Origin: Campylobacterales bacterium
GTDB taxonomy: Bacteria; Campylobacterota; Campylobacteria; Campylobacterales; QNZT01
Direction: 5' to 3'
NCBI GenBank assembly: GCA_015489185.1
Contig: WGAE01000047.1
Location: 1-20,520 of the forward strand
Length of the DNA stretch: 20,520 bases
Position numbers and translations under genes: made by a program. Below, piece after piece: positions 14,123 through 20,520 of the stretch. The notes under the pieces are model-generated. The model searched no databases. It saw only the letters and a list, made by a program, of their open reading frames with translations, and was not told the origin of the DNA. Positions within the stretch are counted from its first letter, which is position 1; each line of letters opens with the position of its first letter.

Positions 14123-16801
14123 TCAGGCTTGCGCCTCGGCTCTCTGTTGTTTCGGTTGCAAAGAGATAATCCTTCCCTCTTTTTTACTGTTGCACCAGGC
14201 GCGTTTTATACCGTCCAGACTTGTAAAGACATTGACGGTTGCCGCTTCAAGCTGGGTTGCAATATCTTCTAGTTTTACAGAGGGCGCACCTTCGGCATTT
14301 TTATTGACATACTCCTGCGCGAGTGCATGGATCTTTTCATGATCGTTGTTCAAAACACGCCAGGCAGGTGTTTTCGTAATCGAAGCACCCTGCTCTTCCT
14401 GTATACGCATCCATCTTCCAAGATCACAGTGTGTCGGCGGCGTGACGTCAAAACGTGTTTTGATATCAAGTTTTTCGAGAATTTTTGTTTTAAATATGAG
14501 ATGTTTATGTTTCATCTCCGCGATTGTTTCATTCAATTTGACATCACACACCTGTTCTCTGATCTCCTCTTTGAAAGAGGCGGTGGAGACGATGTGAAAC
14601 AGATCTTCCGCCAGTTTGGTGACATCCTGTGTCAATGCATCGATTTCACCGGCTATTTTCACATTTGCCTGAACAACTTGATGCATTTGATCGACTGCCT
14701 GATCAATCTCCTGCATATTTTGTTCCTGCGCTTTACTTTTGTGTTCGACCGCTTCGATTACCTCTTTGGTTGCCGCAATCTCATCTTTGAGACGTGTATA
14801 TCCGGTGATCATCTCTTCACTGATCGATTTGCCCTCTACCGCTTTTTCTTTAGCACTTTCAACCATTTGCTTGATCTCGGCTGCCGCTTCCGCACTTTTG
14901 GTCGCAAGGTTACGCACCTCCTGAGCCACAACAGAGAAGCCTTTCCCCGCTTCTCCCGCCGTCGCCGCTTCCACCGCGGCATTCAGTGAAAGGATATTGG
15001 TTTGAAACGCAATCTGGTCAATAATCTCGATTGCTTCATCAATTGCATCGACTTTTTCGTTGATCGCATCTGCGGCATCTGCCGTTTTGGAAGCGAGTAC
15101 CAACCCTTTTTCCGACGATTCGGTAAGCTTGTCCGCCATTTCGGATGAACGATAAATATCGGCAATACTTTCTCTGGTCGTCTTTTTCATATGTTCGAGT
15201 ACTTTGGTTGTATGTACTAATGCTTCATGTTGCGCTTTTGCAGAATCAGTCAAATGCCCGGAGGATTTCGAAAGTGTTTTAGTATTGTCCGTCAAACTCC
15301 CGCCTGTATTTTGAATGACCGCAAAAAGTTCGGAGATGTTGTCACCCAATAATTTTGCCGACGTCATCACCGCACCGAAATCTCCATTAAGTCCTTTGAT
15401 TTTGTCGCGCGCAACTTCATAGTCGAACTTGCTTTGACTGAAGTTGTTCAAAAGATTGACCAGCTCATAAAACTTCTCTTTGGTTGATATTAACATCTCA
15501 TTCAGAGAATTACGCAGATGCTCCACCTCGACGGAAGCACCCGCCTCTTTGACATGATTTCCGAAAAAGCCGTTGTTGACTTTACGTACTACCTCTTCGA
15601 TCTCGTTGACAACTTTTTTATCCTGCTCAATAATCTTGGTAATTTTGTCAATTTGTGCGTTGATCATTGTCGTCATTTGGGCAAATTCATCATTCCCTTC
15701 CACTTTCATCGGCTTGATATACTCTTTCTCCCTGGCAATATAAGAGAGAAAAAACTTCAACCCTTTTTGCAGTTTCTCAACCTGTCTGGAGAGTCTTCTG
15801 GTCATCATAGATGTTAAAACACCAATCACAACAAAAACAAGTGTATTGACAATAAAAAGCAAAATCAACTGTGTTTTAACATATGTATACAGATTTTGTG
15901 CATCGGCGACGATATGCCTGGATTGCAGATTTTCTACCTCTTTAAGTTTATTAATTTTGTACGTAATCGCATTGAACCACTTTTGTGCGGGAATATTGAA
16001 ACCTTGCATCCCTTTCGCATACATCAATGACTCTTCCATCTGCGCAAGCGCTCGAACCGTCGGATCCGCCACAATCGCTTCGTAACTTTTCACAATCTCT
16101 TTGGCAGCAAAGTAACGAAAGTTTTTCAAAAGCGCCTGCTGTTCGGCAATCAACTGGATAAAATAGACCTGCATACCCTCTTCGAAACTGCCTCGTGCCA
16201 GTGTACCTGTGCCTACTGCACGTTCAATCCCAGCCCGCTCTTTTGCCTGCAGAAAGTTAAAATAGGCATTGAGTTCATTGGTAATTGTCGGATCTTCTAT
16301 ATGTTCGATAATTTCAACAATGCTATCAAGCATTGCGGTATTGGCTTTGGAATAGAGTTGAATTAGCTTTTTGGGCGTCAATGCTAGTGCATCCACGGAA
16401 CTTCGGATTTCTGCAAGTGCGTGAAGATAGTGAAAAACCTCCTCTATTTGGTGTGTCATAGTTTCATCGGCTACTCCGTTATCCGCAAGAGTAGTCCAAA
16501 AAGTTTGCAATGCTTTGATTTTCGTATCGGTTTTTTGTCGTTGTACAGAGAGTTGTTTTTTAAATTTTTGTCCACGACTACCGAGATATCCGGCACTCAA
16601 TCCTCGCTCTTTCTGGGTCTCATGTAAAACATCCGAAACTTTGACGGACAAATCGGTCAGCTGTCTGACTTTGTCATATTTGTTTACATCAAGATATGTA
16701 TGAAAAAATGTCACGATTGTGTAAACCGCCAGTGCAAAGACCGGAACGGCAAGCAGAACGTAGAGTTTTTTCGAGAAGTTCAATCGGTCGAGAAACTTCA
16801 T
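14123..16801 (-). CDS. NIT-domain chemoreceptor with C-terminal CZB zinc-binding domain
   Basis: 892 aa. Helix 1 (about 13-33) and helix 2 (about 308-330) flank a periplasmic nitrate/nitrite-sensing NIT domain with QKERGLSAGYLGSRGQ. A HAMP-like linker and long coiled coil follow, then the signalling tip IDQIAFQTNILSLNAAVEAA with AGKGFSVVAQEVRNLA (about 590-630). The C-terminus carries a CZB domain whose zinc ligands are visible as H767, C792 (in HCDLGRWM), H821 and H825 (DHEKIH). CZB domains bind zinc tightly and can respond to zinc or oxidants such as hypochlorous acid. AAAGGA lies five bases before the ATG. It is downstream of cheA-cheW-cheY and the REC-EAL gene and may also have its own sigma-28-type promoter. 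Confidence 0.93.
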   Translation of the reverse strand: MKFLDRLNFSKKLYVLLAVPVFALAVYTIVTFFHTYLDVNKYDKVRQLTDLSVKVSDVLHETQKERGLSAGYLGSRGQKFKKQLSVQRQKTDTKIKALQTFWTTLADNGVADETMTHQIEEVFHYLHALAEIRSSVDALALTPKKLIQLYSKANTAMLDSIVEIIEHIEDPTITNELNAYFNFLQAKERAGIERAVGTGTLARGSFEEGMQVYFIQLIAEQQALLKNFRYFAAKEIVKSYEAIVADPTVRALAQMEESLMYAKGMQGFNIPAQKWFNAITYKINKLKEVENLQSRHIVADAQNLYTYVKTQLILLFIVNTLVFVVIGVLTSMMTRRLSRQVEKLQKGLKFFLSYIAREKEYIKPMKVEGNDEFAQMTTMINAQIDKITKIIEQDKKVVNEIEEVVRKVNNGFFGNHVKEAGASVEVEHLRNSLNEMLISTKEKFYELVNLLNNFSQSKFDYEVARDKIKGLNGDFGAVMTSAKLLGDNISELFAVIQNTGGSLTDNTKTLSKSSGHLTDSAKAQHEALVHTTKVLEHMKKTTRESIADIYRSSEMADKLTESSEKGLVLASKTADAADAINEKVDAIDEAIEIIDQIAFQTNILSLNAAVEAATAGEAGKGFSVVAQEVRNLATKSAEAAAEIKQMVESAKEKAVEGKSISEEMITGYTRLKDEIAATKEVIEAVEHKSKAQEQNMQEIDQAVDQMHQVVQANVKIAGEIDALTQDVTKLAEDLFHIVSTASFKEEIREQVCDVKLNETIAEMKHKHLIFKTKILEKLDIKTRFDVTPPTHCDLGRWMRIQEEQGASITKTPAWRVLNNDHEKIHALAQEYVNKNAEGAPSVKLEDIATQLEAATVNVFTSLDGIKRAWCNSKKEGRIISLQPKQQRAEAQA

Positions 16802-16818
16802 ACCAATCCTTTGTGGTG

Positions 16819-16851
16819 GAAAGAAACTTTCTTCCTGAAAAAGTTTCTTTC
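16819..16851. other. Strong 12-base-pair hairpin ahead of the NIT/CZB receptor gene
   Basis: GAAAGAAACTTT (16819-16830) pairs perfectly with AAAGTTTCTTTC (16840-16851) around a nine-base loop. On the minus strand it lies between the REC-EAL stop and the receptor's Shine-Dalgarno site. No T tract follows, so it may be a leader stem-loop or mRNA processing/stability element rather than a terminator. Confidence 0.6.
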
Positions 16852-16856
16852 AAACC

Positions 16857-16883
16857 AAATCGGATTTTTGACAATTATTTTTA
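16857..16883 (-). promoter_or_regulatory. Candidate sigma-28 (FliA) promoter of the NIT/CZB receptor
   Basis: On the minus strand TAAA (16883-16880) is followed after 17 bases by CGAT (16862-16859), within TCCGATTT. This is the spacing of the sigma-28 consensus TAAAGTTT-N11-GCCGATAA, and CCGAT matches exactly. TAAA begins with the TAA stop of the REC-EAL gene. Transcription would start close to the 12-base-pair hairpin. Chemoreceptor genes are common sigma-28 targets, but the match rests on short boxes. Confidence 0.45.
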
Positions 16884-18569
16884 GTCTTCTTCGACCGATT
16901 CAAGCAGTTTTTGATGAAAAAGACTCGGATGACTTTTGAGGGTGACCAGCTTGTCATGCGGCTCGGCAATAAAATAGCCCTGCGCATAATCGATCCCCAT
17001 CTCCTGGACTTTGCGAAAGATCGCTTCGTCACTGACAAATTCCGCAATCGTTTTGATACCAAGTGAGTGTGAAAATGTATTGATCGCCTGGGTCAGAATT
17101 TCACTTTTTTTATCCTCTGTCAAATGTTTGATAATACTGCCGTCTATTTTGACAAAATCGGGATTCATCTTCATGATACGCTGAAAATTGGAATAACCGC
17201 TTCCAAAATCGTCTATTGCAATCTTGACACCGTACTTGCGCACTTCACGAATGAATGCCTCCAAAATGTCGTCGTCCTCGACCTCTTCATCTTCAAGCAG
17301 TTCAAGGGTCACACGTTTAGCGGTATCCGGATGCTCCTTGAGCAGTTGCAACAATTTTTGACGCACTTTCTCACTGACAATATCCACATACGACAAATTC
17401 AGCGTCACTTCCGCATCGACATATTGAAAAATCGTAAAAACTTTTTCAAGCATCGTCACGGTAATCTGCAAATAGTAGTTCCCGTTTTTAGCGGCATCCA
17501 AAAAGAAGAACGGCGAAATAATCTTCCCCTCTTCCGAGACGAGACGAACCAGTGTTTCGTACTTAGTAATCTCCCCAAGTTTGTTATCGTAGATAGGCTG
17601 AAAATAGGGGATAATACGATCCTCTTCGATCGCTTTCTTGACCATATGCACTTTTTCGATATTCGCTTTGGTCTCCTCCTTCAGTTTGTCGATCACTTCG
17701 TTCATAATGACATAAGTCATTTTTCGTTCGATCACCCAGTCCAGCGCGAAACTGGCATCTTCATAAAGGTTCTCCTTGCCGCTTGCAAAACAGATCGTCG
17801 CACTGACATCGTAGGAGAATTTATCCAACTCGATTTCATACGCCTGAATATGTTCATGAAGCATATTACAAAACTGATGCAGATCGATATGCCCCATATC
17901 ACGATGAAAATCATCAAACATAATCACAAATTCACCGGGTCCGGTGTGGTAACAGAGTACGGTCAGATCCAAACTTCTGAAATATTCGGTCAAATATTTC
18001 ACAAACTGTTTTTCAAGCATTCTGGCGTACGTTTCCCCGTAGAACGCATCGACGGAGTGGTAATGATCGATGCGCAGCAACAATATCGATGTCTCTTTTC
18101 TCGCATCCAGTGTCTGTCGTAACGCTATCTGATTGGGCATATGCGTATAGGGATCTTTGGTTGAAAGAATATATTTACTGTTTGTTTTTGCAATCTCCAT
18201 ATACGAACGACAACGCAATATCAACTCCATCTTTTCGAAAGGCTTGGTGATAAAATCGTTGACACCGCACTCGATCGCCTTGAGCTTACTCGACTCATCG
18301 GAAAGAGAGGAGATCATCAAAATCGGGGTACGTTTAAACGCCTCCAGCGTACGCAATGCACGAACCGCTTCGAATCCGTCCATCACCGGCATCAAACCGT
18401 CCATAATAATCATAGTGGGCTGATGCTGCATTGCCAGATCAATCGCTTCCTGCCCGTTTGACGCTTCAATAAACGTATAGTTCTCGTTTTCAAGCGCCTT
18501 TTTCATCACCATACGATTGGTACGAAGATCATCGACAATTAAAATAGTACCGGACGTTTTGTTTTCCAT
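16881..18569 (-). CDS. Response regulator with degenerate GGDEF and EAL domain (likely c-di-GMP phosphodiesterase)
   Basis: 562 aa, soluble. The receiver domain (about 8-125) has D13-D14, the phospho-acceptor D57 in IIMDGLMP and the lysine of TKPFE. The middle GGDEF-like domain (about 140-300) is inactive: the motif reads GPGEF. The EAL domain (about 310-545) has E338-T-L in place of EAL but keeps the other catalytic landmarks: NLSYVD, LELLEDEE, IDDFGSGYS, KIDGSII, TIAEFV and AQGYFIAEP. It should hydrolyse c-di-GMP, gated by phosphorylation of the receiver, plausibly by the neighbouring CheA. It starts 29 bases after cheY with only a weak purine-rich site, and is followed by the receptor gene. 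Confidence 0.9.
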   Translation of the reverse strand: MENKTSGTILIVDDLRTNRMVMKKALENENYTFIEASNGQEAIDLAMQHQPTMIIMDGLMPVMDGFEAVRALRTLEAFKRTPILMISSLSDESSKLKAIECGVNDFITKPFEKMELILRCRSYMEIAKTNSKYILSTKDPYTHMPNQIALRQTLDARKETSILLLRIDHYHSVDAFYGETYARMLEKQFVKYLTEYFRSLDLTVLCYHTGPGEFVIMFDDFHRDMGHIDLHQFCNMLHEHIQAYEIELDKFSYDVSATICFASGKENLYEDASFALDWVIERKMTYVIMNEVIDKLKEETKANIEKVHMVKKAIEEDRIIPYFQPIYDNKLGEITKYETLVRLVSEEGKIISPFFFLDAAKNGNYYLQITVTMLEKVFTIFQYVDAEVTLNLSYVDIVSEKVRQKLLQLLKEHPDTAKRVTLELLEDEEVEDDDILEAFIREVRKYGVKIAIDDFGSGYSNFQRIMKMNPDFVKIDGSIIKHLTEDKKSEILTQAINTFSHSLGIKTIAEFVSDEAIFRKVQEMGIDYAQGYFIAEPHDKLVTLKSHPSLFHQKLLESVEED

Positions 18570-18598
18570 ATGCTTTTTCTCTTTTTACGTTATGCTGA

Positions 18599-18994
18599 TC
18601 AGGTTGCTTTCGCCGCCTCTTTTTCCATCAACTTCTTCATCAACTGAAGGATGATGTCCTGCGTATACGGTTTGAGCAGATAACCGGAAATACCCATTTT
18701 GGTCAATTCCGCCACTTTCGAACGTACACCTTCGGTCGTCTGCATGATCACCTTGACATGCTTGATCGCCGGATCGGCACGCATAATACGCAACATTTCG
18801 TCACCTTTCATCACCGGCATATTGACATCCAAAAATACATAGTCGATATCCGGATTTTTACGGACAATATCCAACCCTTCCTGTCCGTTCTCCGCTTCCA
18901 GTATTACCGGCTGATGATCTGCAAGTGCCTTGTTGATACCCATCTTCAGCACTCTTCGCATTGTACTGCTGTCATCTACAACCAATATTTTCAT
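18599..18994 (-). CDS. cheY: CheY-type single-domain response regulator
   Basis: 131 aa, a lone receiver domain. D7 and D8 for metal, phospho-acceptor D56 in VFLDVNMP, T86, Y105 and K108 in GYLLKPY are all in the positions of E. coli CheY (D12/D13, D57, T87, Y106, K109). It carries phosphoryl groups from CheA to the flagellar switch, or to another target. AGGAG lies six bases before the ATG, within the last codons of cheW, and the gap to cheW is three bases. Being in the cheA-cheW operon supports a chemotaxis role, but the regulator could also feed the downstream c-di-GMP proteins. Confidence 0.92.
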   Translation of the reverse strand: MKILVVDDSSTMRRVLKMGINKALADHQPVILEAENGQEGLDIVRKNPDIDYVFLDVNMPVMKGDEMLRIMRADPAIKHVKVIMQTTEGVRSKVAELTKMGISGYLLKPYTQDIILQLMKKLMEKEAAKAT

Positions 18995-18997
18995 CTT

Positions 18998-19441
18998 TTA
19001 CTCCTGTACTGTTTCTTCAAGTTTTAACACCGCATCAATATTGAGCAGTGTCGTCATTGATTCGTTGTTAAGTTTCAACAACCCTTCGATAAAACGGGGA
19101 TCGATACTGACACCCATCTCCGGTGCGGGAACAATATTTTGTCTGTCCAATTGTAAAATCGATTCTATATTATCGACAATAATCCCTACAAGTTTATTCT
19201 CATCGGTACGAATCACGATAATGACCGTATTTTCTCCGTAAGAAGCGTTTTCAATGCCGAAAAAGAGACGCAAATCGACAATAGGGATCACCTCTCCACG
19301 CAGATTGATCAATCCTTTGATCCAGGGGTCTTCGTCAAAAAGTTCTGTAATAATCACCTGCGAATAGACCAGAATCTCCTTGATCTTCTCCAAAGGAATT
19401 GTATAGTTCTCCTCATTGAGTTTAAAAACAACATACTCCAT
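18998..19441 (-). CDS. cheW: Chemotaxis adaptor CheW
   Basis: 147 aa. CheW links chemoreceptors to CheA at the polar array. The ATG at 19441 is preferred over an upstream in-frame ATG at 19498: it gives the standard start MEYVVFKLNEENYTIPL, has AGGGGAG seven bases upstream, and is one base from the cheA stop. The fold landmarks KIKEIL, LINLRGEVIPIVDLRLFFG and GIIVDNIESILQL are in order. There is no fused receiver domain, so it is CheW rather than CheV. Part of the cheA-cheW-cheY operon. Confidence 0.93.
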   Translation of the reverse strand: MEYVVFKLNEENYTIPLEKIKEILVYSQVIITELFDEDPWIKGLINLRGEVIPIVDLRLFFGIENASYGENTVIIVIRTDENKLVGIIVDNIESILQLDRQNIVPAPEMGVSIDPRFIEGLLKLNNESMTTLLNIDAVLKLEETVQE

Positions 19442-19442
19442 C

Positions 19443-20520
19443 TTATCTCTCCCCTCTGCCTTGTGCATTTTTGTACATATCGACAATGCTGGCAACATCC
19501 AAAATCAGCCCGATACTTCCGTCACCGCGGATCGTAGCGGCACCGATACCTTTGATCTTTTTATAGTTCTTTTCAAGCGACTTGACAACAATCTGCTCCT
19601 GATTGAGAAAATCATCGACAAAAATCGCTACTTTACTGTTTGCCGTTTTGACAACAATGAGCATTCCATCTTCAAGATTTTTAAATGAGGGCTCCAGCCC
19701 GAAAAAGTCATAGAGCCGTACAATCGGTATAAATTCACGGCGCAGCATCAAAATCTCTTTCTTGCTTTCACCGACATGCTTGATCATATGCGGCTGCGGC
19801 TGCAGCGACTCGACAATCGCATTCAGCGGCAAAATAAACTTTTTATCGCCGATCTGTACATTCAAACCGTCCAAAATCGCCAGTGTCAGAGGCAGAATAA
19901 TCTGAATATGTGTTCCTTTGTCTCTTTTACTGAAAACCCGAATATGCCCGCCGAGCGCATTGATGTTGTTCATGACAACATCCATACCGACACCGCGTCC
20001 GGAAACGTCCGTCAATTTTTCCGCCGTTGAAAGTCCCGGATGGAAAATCAACATCAGTTTATCCTGCTCACTCATACGTCCAAGCTCTTCAGGTGTAATC
20101 GCACCGTTGGCAAGCGCTTTCTCAATAACTTTGTCGACATTGATTCCCGCTCCGTCGTCACGGATAGAGATGATGATATTGCCGCTCTCCTGTTCCGCTG
20201 AAATGACCAACTTGCCTGTTTCCGGTTTTCCTTTTTTGTAACGCTCCTCGGGTGTTTCAATACCGTGGTCGAGTGCGTTTCGAATAATGTGCGTCAGCGG
20301 GTCCATCAATCCTTCGACCATCATCTTGTCGATTTCAACATTATCTCCCAAATGTTCGAATTTGATCTTTTTATCGAGTTTTTTCGCCAGATCACGCACC
20401 ATTTTCGGCAATCTCGCATAGACGCTTTCCATCGGTACCATACGTACGGACATCACCGATTCCTGCAGTTCACGAATATCCCTGTCCAAATCAATCAAAC
20501 GTTCATGAATCTCTTTGTAG
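19443..20520 (-). CDS. cheA: Chemotaxis histidine kinase CheA (C-terminal part; 5' end outside window)
   Basis: The frame is open to the window edge, so the phospho-transfer (P1) and P2 domains are not seen; about 359 residues are. The visible part starts at the end of the dimerisation domain (RELQESVMSVRMVPM), then the ATP-binding domain with N box (HIIRNALDHGIE), G1 (DDGAGIN), F box (LMLIFHPGLSTA) and G2 (GRGVGMDVV), then the CheW-like P5 domain up to the stop. No receiver domain follows P5, unlike the CheA-receiver fusions of Campylobacter and Helicobacter. cheW starts one base after its stop. An internal TTG at 20498 is not a start. Confidence 0.93.
   Translation of the reverse strand, partial: YKEIHERLIDLDRDIRELQESVMSVRMVPMESVYARLPKMVRDLAKKLDKKIKFEHLGDNVEIDKMMVEGLMDPLTHIIRNALDHGIETPEERYKKGKPETGKLVISAEQESGNIIISIRDDGAGINVDKVIEKALANGAITPEELGRMSEQDKLMLIFHPGLSTAEKLTDVSGRGVGMDVVMNNINALGGHIRVFSKRDKGTHIQIILPLTLAILDGLNVQIGDKKFILPLNAIVESLQPQPHMIKHVGESKKEILMLRREFIPIVRLYDFFGLEPSFKNLEDGMLIVVKTANSKVAIFVDDFLNQEQIVVKSLEKNYKKIKGIGAATIRGDGSIGLILDVASIVDMYKNAQGRGER

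Larger units (their letters stand above)
2744..20509. repeat. Dispersed palindrome TTCATGAA, ten copies
   Basis: Copies start at 2744, 5773, 7550, 7568, 9837, 11610, 12517, 13899, 17853 and 20502. Nine of ten extend to TTCATGAAG or CTTCATGAA; the best are TACTTCATGAAGTA (5770-5783) and CCTTCATGAAGG (9835-9846). Eight are read in frame as xTT-CAT-GAA, coding Leu/Phe/Ile-His-Glu; one holds the UbiB start codon and one lies upstream of the trxC promoter. A base-composition estimate predicts fewer than one copy. Confidence 0.55.

Noticed and set aside
17124..18122. Long plus-strand frame opposite the receiver-EAL gene
   Set aside because: The opposite strand carries an unmistakable receiver and EAL protein; the frame is a compositional shadow.
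19442..19498. Upstream extension of CheW by 19 residues
   Set aside because: It overlaps the end of cheA, and the extra residues do not fit the CheW N-terminus, which begins at MEYVVFKL.
20496..20498. TTG at 20498 as the start of a short histidine-kinase-like protein
   Set aside because: The frame continues to the window edge and begins inside the CheA dimerisation domain, so this is a cut-off cheA.

Overview
The window looks like a chromosomal segment of a free-living, motile member of the Campylobacterota (Sulfurimonas/Sulfuricurvum/Sulfurovum type; the genus cannot be fixed by eye). The pointers are a futalosine-pathway MqnA of the short Campylobacterota type, two NIT-domain chemoreceptors, one of them with a C-terminal CZB zinc domain, extended -10 promoters with poor -35 boxes, and moderately low GC. 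No tRNA, rRNA, IS element, prophage or CRISPR array is visible. Coding density is very high: no gene-free stretch reaches 300 bases, and the two largest gaps (2666-2792 and 5020-5147) carry a terminator-like hairpin, promoters and palindromes.

Layout. (1) 15-2665, plus strand: an OmpA-family outer-membrane protein with thrombospondin-type-3 (TSP3) calcium repeats, overlapping by one base a TSP3-repeat lipoprotein whose C-terminal half resembles a degenerate formylglycine-generating-enzyme/C-lectin fold. (2) 2793-3221, plus: a zinc-finger thioredoxin of the TrxC type. (3) 5019-3232, minus: mqnA, an orphan PDC-sensor membrane protein, and a CPXCG cysteine-rich mini-protein. (4) 5148-6908, plus: a NIT-domain chemoreceptor without HAMP, divergent from mqnA. 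(5) 11929-6884, minus: a tightly packed five-gene operon of phasin-like coiled coil, ABC1/UbiB kinase, MFS transporter, COG1926-type phosphoribosyltransferase and SagB-type flavin dehydrogenase, behind a TTGACA-N18-TATAAT promoter. (6) 20520-12025, minus: a signalling block of cheA (5' end outside the window), cheW, cheY, a REC-degenerate-GGDEF-EAL protein, a NIT/CZB chemoreceptor, a periplasmic-binding lipoprotein, and a membrane GGDEF diguanylate cyclase translationally coupled to it.

How the genes fit together. The signalling block joins the chemotaxis phosphorelay to c-di-GMP turnover: one likely c-di-GMP phosphodiesterase with a receiver domain, and one likely diguanylate cyclase with its own binding-protein partner, sit next to a receptor that should sense nitrate/nitrite or a related anion outside and zinc or redox state inside. 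The CheA here ends after its CheW-like domain and is followed by a free CheY, unlike the CheA-receiver fusion of Campylobacter jejuni and Helicobacter pylori. The five-gene operon has no obvious single pathway and is the best candidate for an undescribed functional unit.

Across the window the palindrome TTCATGAA occurs ten times where fewer than one is expected, mostly in one codon frame, and is worth a genome-wide count.
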